Positions 1 to 7,400 of a stretch of DNA of 15,346 nucleotides are shown piece by piece. This stretch comes from an uncultured Clostridia bacterium. Its GTDB lineage: Bacteria; Bacillota; Clostridia; Christensenellales; CAG-138. Made by a program: the position numbers and the translations under genes. The notes beneath the pieces are model-generated. The model saw nothing but the letters and a program-made list of their open reading frames with translations, was not told the DNA's origin and did not search any database. Position 1 is the first letter of the stretch. Every line of letters starts with the position of its first letter. The stretch is taken from assembly GCA_937915925.1 (NCBI GenBank), contig CALGGM010000083.1, positions 1 to 15,346 on the forward strand, written 5' to 3'.

Positions 1-84
1 CCTCGGTGGGCTCCGGCGTCGGCTCCTCGGTGGGCTCCGGCGTCGGCGCTTCGGTCGGCGCTTCCGTCGGCTCCGGCGTCTCCA
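1..84 (-). repeat. Coding repeat of PTE/PEPTEE units in the C-terminal tail
   Basis: The 5'-most bases hold a short unit (ggctccggcgtcgg and variants) repeated several times. Read on the minus strand it encodes repeated TPEPTE, APTEAP and EPTPEPTE. Similar shorter units recur at about 284-318. Such repeats vary in copy number between strains and may be longer beyond the left edge. Confidence 0.7.
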
Positions 85-1438
85 TCTCTACGGTCGCCTG
101 CGTCTCCTGTCCCTTGAAGCACGAGAACAGTCCGCCCGATTGCGGAACGGGCGTGACCGACGGCACGGGTGTTGCAGGCGCTTCCGTTTCCGTCGGGACC
201 TCCTCGTCCACGATCTCGTCGACGATCACGATCTGTGCCTGCTGCGGCGTCTCAACGGGCGCCTGCGTCGCGGGCTCGCTCGGGACCTCCGTCGGCGCTT
301 CGGTCGGCGCTTCGGTGATCACGGGCGCGGGCGTCGCTTCCGTATAGGTGATCAGCGACGTGCGGTCAATATGCTCCAGCAGGTCGTTCCCGTCGGCGTC
401 CTGCCCGACCGTCTGCGACTCCAGACGGTATGCCGGTTGCTTCGGCAGCGTAAAGCGGTACATGCCTCTTGAATCCATCAGCCGGTACGCCTCGGTCGCA
501 AACGCGTGCGCCGTCGCGCCGTTCAGCGTCGGCATCGGCTCCTCGCAGTCGATCCGCGTCGTGCCCGCGTCGGACGCGATGTACAGCTTGCCGACCGGAA
601 CCGCGGCGACCGCGTCCTTCACGGTCGCGTACGTCTCCGCGCCGCGCAGCCCGCTTGCCTGATCGACGGTCATGACGATCTTCGGATTCAGGGAACGGAT
701 CAGCTCCTGCAGCTTTTCCTGCGGCTTGTCCGCCTGCCAGCGCTTATGAATCTCCTTCGCGTCAAGGTAATTGTTGTCGTTCAGATTGAGCGTGATCGGC
801 GCGTACGCAATGCCCATCTTCGTAAGCGCGCGTTGAAGCTCCTGCAGCCGATACCGGTAATCGACCGTCATGCATACGACGCCCACGGTCATCCCGTGTC
901 CCGCCGCATACTTCGCGATCGTCGGTCCGAAGGTCTCCATCGCGTCGGAGGGCGTCGGAACGACGATCAGAATATCGCAGGCGGACGGCATATCGGAAAG
1001 CCATCCGTACGCGGGATCCGGCTCCTGTTCGGAAACGAACAGCGTGGAAACGGTGCATGCCTCGCGCTTTGCGGACAGCACGATCTTTGTGCAGGCGGGA
1101 TCGACCGCGATCGCCTCCGCGTACTGCGCGGGCGACGCGAACGTGCGCGAATTCAGCGATTTGCCGCTCGCGTCAAGCTGTTCGAGAATTGCCTCCTCGG
1201 GCAGCGCAAACCACTCCAGATACAGCGTGCGCCCTTCGCCCGCATCGGACATCGTCAGCGAGATCTGCTTGTTTTTGGCGACCGTCAATCGCGTCATCAC
1301 GTCGCCGTCCGTAAGATGGGCTTCCGGCTTCTGATCCGGTATCGCGTACGTCACGGTAAAGCTATCCTCGCCCGCAGCTGCCGGAACGGTCAAAAGCACC
1401 GTCAGCAATGCAAGCAGCAAGCACCCAATCCTCTTCAT
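1..1438 (-). CDS. Secreted PIG-L-like protein with degenerate metal site and PTE-rich tail (partial, runs off left edge)
   Basis: The frame is open from ATG 1438-1436 to the left edge (479 codons, no stop), so the C-terminus is missing. Residues 1-22 form a Sec-type signal peptide (MKRIGC, a Leu-rich core, then VPAAAG). Residues ~30-150 look like a beta-sandwich module; the segment LTDGDVMTRLTV resembles discoidin or carbohydrate-binding folds. Residues ~155-290 follow the PIG-L/LmbE deacetylase pattern: a hydrophobic strand ILIVVP, then FGPTIAKYAAGHGMTVGVV, an R..EL..AL..MGI helix, and NPKIVMTVD. The metal-binding HPDDE motif is instead PTPSDA (161-166), and the second His motif is GLRGAETY (263-270), so both metal sites are lost. 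From ~350 the chain is low complexity (PTEAPTE, PTPEPTEE), like a wall-spanning or extracellular stalk. The start lies 16 bases after the peptidase stop; the Shine-Dalgarno AAGGAAGGA overlaps that stop, suggesting coupled translation. The fold assignment is inference from motif order; the loss of His/Asp residues is seen directly. Confidence 0.75.
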   Translation of the reverse strand, partial: MKRIGCLLLALLTVLLTVPAAAGEDSFTVTYAIPDQKPEAHLTDGDVMTRLTVAKNKQISLTMSDAGEGRTLYLEWFALPEEAILEQLDASGKSLNSRTFASPAQYAEAIAVDPACTKIVLSAKREACTVSTLFVSEQEPDPAYGWLSDMPSACDILIVVPTPSDAMETFGPTIAKYAAGHGMTVGVVCMTVDYRYRLQELQRALTKMGIAYAPITLNLNDNNYLDAKEIHKRWQADKPQEKLQELIRSLNPKIVMTVDQASGLRGAETYATVKDAVAAVPVGKLYIASDAGTTRIDCEEPMPTLNGATAHAFATEAYRLMDSRGMYRFTLPKQPAYRLESQTVGQDADGNDLLEHIDRTSLITYTEATPAPVITEAPTEAPTEVPSEPATQAPVETPQQAQIVIVDEIVDEEVPTETEAPATPVPSVTPVPQSGGLFSCFKGQETQATVEMETPEPTEAPTEAPTPEPTEEPTPEPTE

Positions 1439-1454
1439 GTCTTTCTGTCCTTCC

Positions 1455-3152
1455 TTATTCCGTCATTCTGTTTCGACGCACGCTCCCCAATTCGCGCGCC
1501 GTTTTCAAAAGCGCATCCGGATCAAACGGATCGCGCAGTCCTGCCTCTTTCAGAGTGTCCAAAAACCCTGCGCCAGTCTTTCGCATCAGAACCGTTCGGT
1601 AAGCGTTCTTTGCCGCCTCCGGGTCGGTCTTGCTTTTTGCGTACAGCTCCAGCGCCGCCGCCATGCTCGTCGCATAGCTGACGTAGTAAAACGGCGACTG
1701 AAACGTATGCCGGATCTGCGTCCACGACCGCGACTCGACGCCGATGCGATCAAGCCCATAGTCTTGAATAATCCTGCCGTATGCGGCGTTCAGCTCCGCA
1801 ATGGTCACGCCCTCGTGCTCATACGCGAACCGCTGAAACGCGTCCTCCGCGCAGCCGTCGATGAGCGCGTACAGCGCATAAAAAAGCTGTACGTCCTCCG
1901 CGGCTTCGGAGCGATCGCCATATAGTGTATCATACCGCAAAACGGTCAACAGTTCAAGCCCCTGCGAGTCGATTTCCGCAAGATCGAGCACGTTTCCGTT
2001 CTCCAACGCGTCTCCGTTCAGGTAGAACGACGCGTAATGCCCGAACTCATGCGCGACCGTCGAGGGCATATCGAACCCGCCCGTCCACGAGCTGAACAGG
2101 TACGGCGCGCCGTACGCCGGAAAATAGGTCACAAAACTGCCCGGCATGCGAACCGTGTCCGTTCCGAGATCGAACATTTCGTGCTCGATCATATACGTCC
2201 AAGGCTCCGAAAACTCCGGAAACAGCGAAACGATCGCTTCCCCGATGCGCGTCAGCGTCGGTTCCTTTTGAAATTCGATCCCGTACACGCTGCCGACCGC
2301 GCGGTAAAACGGATCGCGCAGATCCGAAAAGAGCGGGACGATCTCACGTTTCACCGCTTCCGAAAGTCTTGCCGCGTCCTCCGGCGTGTAATCACGATCC
2401 AAGCAGACATAGGCGTATTCCGCATAGGTATCGAACCCGAGGCGCTTTGCGATCGCGTTGCGCACCGCGATCAGTTCCAGAAAGATCGCCCCCGCTTCCG
2501 CGTTGAACAGCTGCATGTAGGATTCATATAACGTCTCAAAATCCTCCGCGGACAGCGACGCGTCCGAGACGATCGCATCCCCCGTCCACAGCGTGCCGTT
2601 ATACTCGACCGTCAGCGCTTCCGAAAGTCCTTCGTACTGCCCGACCAGTTCGCGCTCCCGTTCAAGGAGCGGCTGAATGGAAAGATCCGAAAGCCGATCG
2701 GCGCGTTCGAGCGCCGCGACGGTCTCCGCATCGTAGCGGTCCTTTAATGCCGGATCGTCCTTTAAAAGCAGCGCGATGTCCGTCAGCACACATGAAAGCG
2801 CGTCGAGCGTCAGCGACAGCGTGTCGTACCGTGCCTTTTGTTCCTCGTCGGTCACATCGAGACAGTAGCGCACGTACGCGATCGCGGCGTCGGTCGACAG
2901 GCGCTCGAACGCGTCGGCTCGCGCGTCCAGCGCTTCCTGTGCCGCGGTCCCCTCTATCTCGCCGCGCTCGATGCGAAACAGCAGCTCCTTTGCGCGGGCA
3001 AGCTCAAGCTGTGCGTCCTCCCCGCCGTCCGGCAGCTCGGAAAACAAAAGCTCCGTGTGCGCCGTTCCGCTTTCATATGATGTTTTCCTTGCACATGCCG
3101 CACAAAGCAGCAGCGCAAGGCTCAAAAGAATCGATACTGCCCGTTTCTTCAT
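1455..3152 (-). CDS. Lipoprotein M3-family (oligopeptidase F-like) zinc metallopeptidase
   Basis: A 565-residue protein starting MKKRAVSILL with lipobox LCAAC (Cys20), so it is predicted to be anchored to the outer face of the cytoplasmic membrane. The zinc motif HEFGH is at 368-372. The downstream ligand Glu is E393 in LAEIDSQGLE, matching the VEAPSQMLE-type motif of M3 peptidases. The C-terminal substrate-binding block with HTF (482-484) and SPFYYVSYATS (486-496) also fits M3. These enzymes cut short peptides (oligopeptidase or oligoendopeptidase F activity); an exported lipoprotein form would act outside the membrane, perhaps in peptide scavenging. The start is supported by GGAAAGG about 8 bases upstream and by the signal peptide. 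The stop TAA sits 16 bases before the PIG-L-like gene on the same strand, so they form a probable operon. The length fits the family. Substrate is unknown. Confidence 0.88.
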   Translation of the reverse strand: MKKRAVSILLSLALLLCAACARKTSYESGTAHTELLFSELPDGGEDAQLELARAKELLFRIERGEIEGTAAQEALDARADAFERLSTDAAIAYVRYCLDVTDEEQKARYDTLSLTLDALSCVLTDIALLLKDDPALKDRYDAETVAALERADRLSDLSIQPLLERERELVGQYEGLSEALTVEYNGTLWTGDAIVSDASLSAEDFETLYESYMQLFNAEAGAIFLELIAVRNAIAKRLGFDTYAEYAYVCLDRDYTPEDAARLSEAVKREIVPLFSDLRDPFYRAVGSVYGIEFQKEPTLTRIGEAIVSLFPEFSEPWTYMIEHEMFDLGTDTVRMPGSFVTYFPAYGAPYLFSSWTGGFDMPSTVAHEFGHYASFYLNGDALENGNVLDLAEIDSQGLELLTVLRYDTLYGDRSEAAEDVQLFYALYALIDGCAEDAFQRFAYEHEGVTIAELNAAYGRIIQDYGLDRIGVESRSWTQIRHTFQSPFYYVSYATSMAAALELYAKSKTDPEAAKNAYRTVLMRKTGAGFLDTLKEAGLRDPFDPDALLKTARELGSVRRNRMTE

Positions 3153-3249
3153 ACGTCGCCTTTCCGGAATGCGGCACGGCTGTGCCCGTTCGCATCCGGT
3201 ACAGCATACGCAAGGTTTGCCGAAATTTATCCCGAATCAAAAGAATCGG
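3153..3249. other. Divergent intergenic region
   Basis: This separates the minus-strand peptidase operon from plus-strand ddl. Only the ddl promoter just downstream is convincing. No clear -35/-10 pair was found for the minus-strand genes. Confidence 0.4.
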
Positions 3250-3278
3250 TTGTCATAGCGCGAAAAATATGGTATAAA
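3250..3278 (+). promoter_or_regulatory. Sigma-A-type promoter of ddl-murF
   Basis: TTGTCA at 3250-3255, a 17-base spacer, and TATAAA at 3273-3278. Expected transcription start is near 3285, only ~15 bases before the ddl start codon, so the 5' leader would be unusually short and would begin within or next to the ribosome binding site. Confidence 0.65.
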
Positions 3279-3299
3279 GTATGGAAGTGAGGTAATGCT

Positions 3300-4328
3300 A
3301 TGAAAATTGTTGTACTGGCAGGCGGTCTTTCTCCCGAGCGGGACGTTTCCTTTTCCAGCGGAACGATGGCCGCAAACGCATTGATTTCTCTGGGGCATCA
3401 GGCGATCCTGGTCGATCTGTTTTTCGGGCTCCCCGATTGGGACGGGAAAACCGATCTGTTCGCGCAGGCAAAAAAGCTCGAGCCGTTCCGCGTTTCCGAA
3501 GCGGAGCCGGACCTCGACGCGCTGCGGCTTTCGCGCAAGGAAGGCTTTAACGATTACATCGGTCTCAACGTGCCGGAGCTTTGCGAACAGGCGGATATCG
3601 TCTATATGGCGCTGCACGGCGACTGCGGCGAAAACGGCGAGCTGCAGGCGTTTTTTGACGCGCGCGGCCTTCGCTACACCGGCTCCGGCGCCGCGGGCTG
3701 CCGCAACGCAATGGACAAATGGATCAGCAAGCAGCTTTTCGAGGCGGCGGGCGTTCTGACGCCGAAGGGAACGCTGCTCAAATCCGGCGATCCGTTCGAT
3801 CCGGAAACGCTTCCCATCCCCTGCGTGGTAAAGCCCTGCAACGGCGGTTCGTCGATCGGCGTTTCGGTCGTGACGGACCGGCGCGATCTCTACGACGCGC
3901 TGCGGCTTGCGTTCTCGATGGAGAACACGATCCTGGTCGAGGAATACATCAAGGGACGCGAGCTGTCCTGCGGGATCCTCGGCGAGACGCCGCTGCCGCC
4001 GATCGAGATCATTCCGCTGCACGGATTCTACGATTACAAGAACAAGTATCAGGCGGGCGCCGCGCGCGAGGTCACCCCTGCCGAGATCGATGACGAAGCG
4101 ACCGCGCGCATTCAGACGACTGCGCTGAAGGTCTTCCGCCTTCTCGGTCTGTCCGTGTACGGACGCGTCGATTTTCTGCTGACCGAATCCGGCGACGCAT
4201 ACTGTCTTGAAGCGAACACGCTGCCCGGCATGACCCCGACCTCCCTGCTCCCGCAGGAAGCCGCGGTCGTCGGCTATTCCTATGAACGGCTTTGCGACAC
4301 GATCATCTCGCTGTCGCTGCAAAAATAA
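3300..4328 (+). CDS. ddl: D-alanine--D-alanine ligase
   Basis: This 342-residue ATP-grasp enzyme joins two D-Ala molecules in the cytoplasm to make the dipeptide that ends the peptidoglycan stem. Visible family blocks are the N-terminal AGGLSPERDVSFSSG (7-21), LHGDCGENG (105-113), the ATP-binding loop GGSSIGVS (182-189), EEYIKGRE (214-221), the omega-loop YDYKNKY (244-250) and the C-terminal EANTLPGMTPTSLLP (304-318) with metal ligands. The Tyr-containing omega loop fits a D-Ala rather than a D-lactate ligase, so it does not look like a vancomycin-resistance ligase. The start ATG is preceded by GGAAGTGAGGT at 3283-3293 with good spacing. murF begins one base after the stop. Length is typical. 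Confidence 0.96.
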   Translation: MKIVVLAGGLSPERDVSFSSGTMAANALISLGHQAILVDLFFGLPDWDGKTDLFAQAKKLEPFRVSEAEPDLDALRLSRKEGFNDYIGLNVPELCEQADIVYMALHGDCGENGELQAFFDARGLRYTGSGAAGCRNAMDKWISKQLFEAAGVLTPKGTLLKSGDPFDPETLPIPCVVKPCNGGSSIGVSVVTDRRDLYDALRLAFSMENTILVEEYIKGRELSCGILGETPLPPIEIIPLHGFYDYKNKYQAGAAREVTPAEIDDEATARIQTTALKVFRLLGLSVYGRVDFLLTESGDAYCLEANTLPGMTPTSLLPQEAAVVGYSYERLCDTIISLSLQK

Positions 4329-4329
4329 T

Positions 4330-5655
4330 ATGGGTGCAAGATTTACCGTTCAACAGTTATTGGAAGCCACGGGCGGCACGCTGTACGCGCCGTCCGATTT
4401 CGGCGACCCCGTCATCGACGGGCTTACGATCGATACGCGCACTTTAAAGCCCGGCATGGCGTACGTCGCGATCCGCGGCGGCACGTTCGACGGGCATCGG
4501 TTCATTCCTGACGCGATGGAAAAGGGCGCGGTGCTCAGTATTTCCGACACGGACGTTCCCTATCCGCACATCCGCGTTTCGAACACAGTCCTCGCCTATC
4601 AGAATATTGCGAAGATGCACCGCGAACGGTTCGATCTGCCCGTGGTGTGCATCACCGGCAGCGTCGGCAAGACTACGACGAAAGAGATGGTAAAGGCGGT
4701 TCTGGAAACGACGTTTCGCACGCACGCGACCGTCGGCAATCTCAACAACCAGACCGGCGTTCCGACCACGATCTTACAGCTTACGGAGGACGACGAGGTC
4801 TCTGTGACCGAGCTCGGCACGAACCACTTCGGCGAGATCGACGCGATCGCCCGCGTTGCTCAGCCCACAATCTGCCTGTTTACGAACATCGGCGAAGCGC
4901 ACATTGAGTTCTTCGGCTCGCGCGAAGGGATCTTCCGCGGCAAGACCGAAATGCTCCGTCACATGCGTCCGGGCGGATCGATCATTGCAAACGGCGACGA
5001 CGACTATCTTTGCACGATCCCGAACGCGATCACCTACGGATTCAAGGAGGGCGTTGACGTCCACGCGGTCGATGTGAAGGAATACGGTCTCGACGGCGTT
5101 CATTTTACCGCGGAGCTGTTCGGCGAACGCCTCTCCGTCACTTTGCACGTTGCCGGAAAGCATATGATCCGTAACGCGCTTGCGGCGCTGACCGTTGCAC
5201 ATCTGCTGCACGTACCGTATGCCGCCGCGCTCGACGCGCTGAAAAACTTTCAGCCCGGCGCGGGACGTTCCGACGTCATCCTCACAAAGCGGTTCACCGT
5301 CATTGACGGATCGTACAACTGCAATCCGACTTCGATGGAATCCGCGATCGACGTGCTGCATGCCGCAAGCGGCAGAAAGGTCTGCATCTTCGGCGATATG
5401 CTGGAGCTCGGCGAAAACGCGCCCGCGTTCCATGCGCGCATCGGCGAGTACGCAAAGCGCATGAAGATCGACCGTATGCTGACCGTCGGCGCGCTTGCAA
5501 AGAACGCCGCGTTCGACGAAGCCGACGCTTACGCTTCGGTCGACGATCTTCTCGCCGCCCTGCCCGCGATCCTAAAGGATGGCGACACGGTCCTCGTCAA
5601 AGCCTCCTTCGGCATGCACTTGAAAACCGTTGTCGAAGCGATCAAGGAGATGTAA
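4330..5655 (+). CDS. murF: UDP-N-acetylmuramoyl-tripeptide--D-alanyl-D-alanine ligase
   Basis: This 441-residue cytoplasmic Mur ligase adds D-Ala-D-Ala, the Ddl product, to the UDP-MurNAc-tripeptide. Motifs in order are the P-loop GSVGKTTTKE (110-119), NLNNQTGVP (137-145), ELGTNHFGEI (161-170), TNIGEAHIEFFGSREGI (185-201), the following GKTEM whose Lys205 sits where Mur ligases carry a carbamylated lysine, then DGSYNCNPTSM and GDMLELGE near the C-terminus. All fit MurF rather than MurE or MurD. I chose ATG 4330 because family similarity starts there; an in-frame ATG at 4282 would add 16 unlikely residues lying inside ddl. Neither has a clear Shine-Dalgarno. With one base between the ddl stop and this ATG, translation probably depends on re-initiation after ddl. 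Confidence 0.95.
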   Translation: MGARFTVQQLLEATGGTLYAPSDFGDPVIDGLTIDTRTLKPGMAYVAIRGGTFDGHRFIPDAMEKGAVLSISDTDVPYPHIRVSNTVLAYQNIAKMHRERFDLPVVCITGSVGKTTTKEMVKAVLETTFRTHATVGNLNNQTGVPTTILQLTEDDEVSVTELGTNHFGEIDAIARVAQPTICLFTNIGEAHIEFFGSREGIFRGKTEMLRHMRPGGSIIANGDDDYLCTIPNAITYGFKEGVDVHAVDVKEYGLDGVHFTAELFGERLSVTLHVAGKHMIRNALAALTVAHLLHVPYAAALDALKNFQPGAGRSDVILTKRFTVIDGSYNCNPTSMESAIDVLHAASGRKVCIFGDMLELGENAPAFHARIGEYAKRMKIDRMLTVGALAKNAAFDEADAYASVDDLLAALPAILKDGDTVLVKASFGMHLKTVVEAIKEM

Positions 5656-5730
5656 TCTTTACAAACAGGATAAGCAAGCTCTGTATCTCTGCGACGACCT
5701 GAAAATCGACATTTCTGTCTGTTTCTGTCG

Positions 5731-5759
5731 TTCGTTTCAAATCCTCCCCATGATAAGAT
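5731..5759 (+). promoter_or_regulatory. Weak candidate promoter for the small membrane protein-TetR unit
   Basis: TTCGTT at 5731-5736, a 17-base spacer and TAAGAT at 5754-5759 is the best -35/-10 pair between murF and the next gene. The match is poor at -35 and this is tentative. No clear terminator after murF was seen in 5656-5730. Confidence 0.25.
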
Positions 5760-5789
5760 AAAGCCATAGAAATCAAGGAGGAAAACAAA

Positions 5790-6143
5790 ACGAACACAGA
5801 TAAGACCTATGCGGAAAAGATCGCAAGCGACTACGCGCTCAAAGAAACGAGAAAGGTCGTCGCACTGAAAAAGCTCGACACCCGTGCAAAACTCCCTGCA
5901 AACATTTTCGCCTATACCTTCGGCATTATCACAGCGTTGCTGCTCGGCGTCGGTATGTGTCTGACGATGAAGGTTATCGGCGACGGAAGAACGATCTTTA
6001 TGGTGGTCGGGATCATCGTCGGCATCATCGGATTCGCAGGCGTATCCGTGAACTATCCGATTTATAAAAGAATCCTGGAGAATTCAAAGAATAAGTATTC
6101 TGCCGATATTCTTTCCCTTGCAAAGGAAATCGCAGAAGATTAA
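5790..6143 (+). CDS. Small two-helix membrane protein with apparent ACG start codon
   Basis: The frame encodes 117 residues beginning (T/M)NTDKTYAEKIASDY, then ALKETRKVVALKKLD, a hydrophobic helix (~38-60, IFAYTFGIITALLLGVG), a second helix (~69-89, IFMVVGIIVGIIGFAGVSV) and a charged tail ending LAKEIAED. It resembles small clostridial membrane proteins of about this length that lie next to TetR regulators. Function is unknown. A perfect AAGGAGG lies at 5775-5781, and eight bases on, where ATG is expected, the codon is ACG (5790-5792). An in-frame stop at 5754-5756 rules out a longer frame, and no ATG, GTG or TTG occurs before TTG 5937, which would delete the conserved-looking N-terminus and first helix. 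Either ACG is used or a point change weakened the gene. The tetR-like gene starts 11 bases later. Confidence 0.65.
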   Translation, partial: TNTDKTYAEKIASDYALKETRKVVALKKLDTRAKLPANIFAYTFGIITALLLGVGMCLTMKVIGDGRTIFMVVGIIVGIIGFAGVSVNYPIYKRILENSKNKYSADILSLAKEIAED

Positions 6144-6154
6144 CGGAGAACTGC

Positions 6155-6721
6155 ATGAACAGGCAAGAGAACAAATACCGGAACACAGCCTCGCTTATGG
6201 ACGAGGCTCTCTTGCTTTTGCTTGAAAAGAAGGATTATGACCGCATAACGGTCAAGGAGATCTGCGAAAAGGCAGGTGTGAACCGCACGACGTTCTATCT
6301 GCACTATGACAGCATAAACGATCTGCTTCAGGAAACGATCTCCATGATCAACATGCGGTTTACCGATTCACTGTCGTCCGTTGAACAGGACAGCCTCAGC
6401 ACCGAAGTTTTAACAACCGAAAAATACCTGAGGCCGTATCTGACATTGATCAGAAAACATAAAAGAGCATATGAGGTTGTTCGACAGAAAGGCAATCTTT
6501 TCAATACCAAAGAAGCGTTTGACGGTCTGTACCGCACAGTATTCTCGCCTGCCTTGTCTCATTTCGGCGTCAGTGAGGACGAGAAGAAATACGTACTCGC
6601 GTTTTACACGCAAGGGACGGTTGCAATCATCGGCGAATGGATCGACGGAAATTGCAAGGATGACATCGATATGATCATCGGTCTTATTATGAAACATACG
6701 CTTGCCAATGAAAACGGTTGA
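6155..6721 (+). CDS. TetR/AcrR-family transcriptional regulator
   Basis: A 188-residue protein with an N-terminal TetR helix-turn-helix (ITVKEICEKAGVNRTTFYLHY, about 31-51) after a first helix with TASLMDEALLLLLEKKDYDRI. The variable C-terminal ligand and dimer domain has a hydrophobic final helix (YVLAFYTQGTVAIIGEWI, 156-173). TetR proteins are usually repressors of neighbouring membrane or efflux genes, so the flanking membrane proteins at 5790 and 6708 are the natural candidate targets. The ligand is unknown. Start ATG 6155 has GGAG 5-8 bases upstream. Base composition is lower in GC than in the flanking housekeeping genes, a sign of possible transfer. Confidence 0.88.
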   Translation: MNRQENKYRNTASLMDEALLLLLEKKDYDRITVKEICEKAGVNRTTFYLHYDSINDLLQETISMINMRFTDSLSSVEQDSLSTEVLTTEKYLRPYLTLIRKHKRAYEVVRQKGNLFNTKEAFDGLYRTVFSPALSHFGVSEDEKKYVLAFYTQGTVAIIGEWIDGNCKDDIDMIIGLIMKHTLANENG

Positions 6722-7325
6722 TCGCGTTCAAACGCTGTATCGCGAAAGGAATGTTTCCTTTTATGCTTCGATCGCGGGACCGCTCCTGATGGGAACGGTG
6801 CATCTTGCCGCGACCTTAAAACAGTTTTCATGGCTGACTTGCAATTACTGCCTGTTCTCGTATCTGCTTGTTTTGATCCGAGTGCTTTTGGCTTATCTCG
6901 ACAGGCAGGAAAAGAAACGGCGGCTGTACCTGATCGGCGCGCTGTCGCTTGCGGTTCTCGCCGTTCCGATGACCGTTGCCATGGTCAAAACGATTACGGA
7001 AAAGGATGCTCCGGTTTACTTCTTTTACTGGATGATCTATCTGTATGCAACCTACGGCACGGTAAAATTCATCCTTGCCGTTCGGTCGAGGCACAGGGCG
7101 CGAAAGAGCGGCAGCGCCTTTCAGGACGTGCTGTCCCGGCTCTCCCTTGTCACCGCGGCTTATACGATACAGATGATGGAGTTTGCGCTGATCGCGACCT
7201 TCGATAAGGACCATTCCGAAGCGATGATCATGATGCAGTTTTTCACGCACGGCGCGATCATCATTTTAACTTTGTTCGAGATCGTGCTGCTGATTTTGAA
7301 ATATGTACATTCGGTCGACGAATGA
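6708..7325 (+). CDS. Polytopic membrane protein of unknown function
   Basis: About 205 residues with five or six hydrophobic segments (roughly 20-36, 43-64, 74-94, 103-125, 141-165, 175-198), separated by basic loops such as DRQEKKRR and RSRHRARKSG that should face the cytoplasm. I do not recognise a family or catalytic motif. ATG 6708 overlaps the end of the TetR gene by 14 bases; TTG 6702 is an alternative start giving 207 residues. No clear Shine-Dalgarno is present, so translation is likely coupled to the regulator. The context suggests a TetR-controlled membrane function. The gene ends just before the terminator at 7339-7368. Confidence 0.75.
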   Translation: MKTVDRVQTLYRERNVSFYASIAGPLLMGTVHLAATLKQFSWLTCNYCLFSYLLVLIRVLLAYLDRQEKKRRLYLIGALSLAVLAVPMTVAMVKTITEKDAPVYFFYWMIYLYATYGTVKFILAVRSRHRARKSGSAFQDVLSRLSLVTAAYTIQMMEFALIATFDKDHSEAMIMMQFFTHGAIIILTLFEIVLLILKYVHSVDE

Positions 7326-7338
7326 TTCCGAGAATACG

Positions 7339-7368
7339 GAAAACGGAGAGCTCAAACTCTCCGTTTTC
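7339..7368. terminator. Probable bidirectional rho-independent terminator
   Basis: A perfect 11-base stem, AAAACGGAGAG at 7340-7350 with CTCTCCGTTTT at 7357-7367, and a six-base loop CTCAAA; a further G-C pair closes it. It is T-rich on the plus side (TTTTCTCTTTCTC), and the A-run on the left arm gives a U-run on the minus transcript. It lies 14 bases after the membrane protein stop and 33 bases past the metK stop, so it can serve both convergent units. Confidence 0.85.
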
Positions 7369-7400
7369 TCTTTCTCAAACATTTCCTTTTCTTGATGCCG

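Noticed and set aside
1..84. CRISPR-like or noncoding tandem repeat at the left edge
   Set aside because: Repeats are in frame and encode PTE-rich protein; no spacer structure.
506..1681. 391-codon open frame on the plus strand at the left end
   Set aside because: Arg/His-rich shadow opposite the PIG-L-like gene and the peptidase C-terminus; the minus-strand frame has a signal peptide and domain pattern.
3237..4322. 361-codon open frame on the minus strand opposite ddl
   Set aside because: It mirrors ddl with Arg-rich, family-less sequence; ddl has full motif support and a promoter and ribosome binding site.
3300..4328. Vancomycin-resistance D-Ala-D-Lac ligase
   Set aside because: The omega loop carries the Tyr-containing YDYKNKY typical of D-Ala-D-Ala ligases, and no vanH or vanX neighbours are present; murF follows instead.
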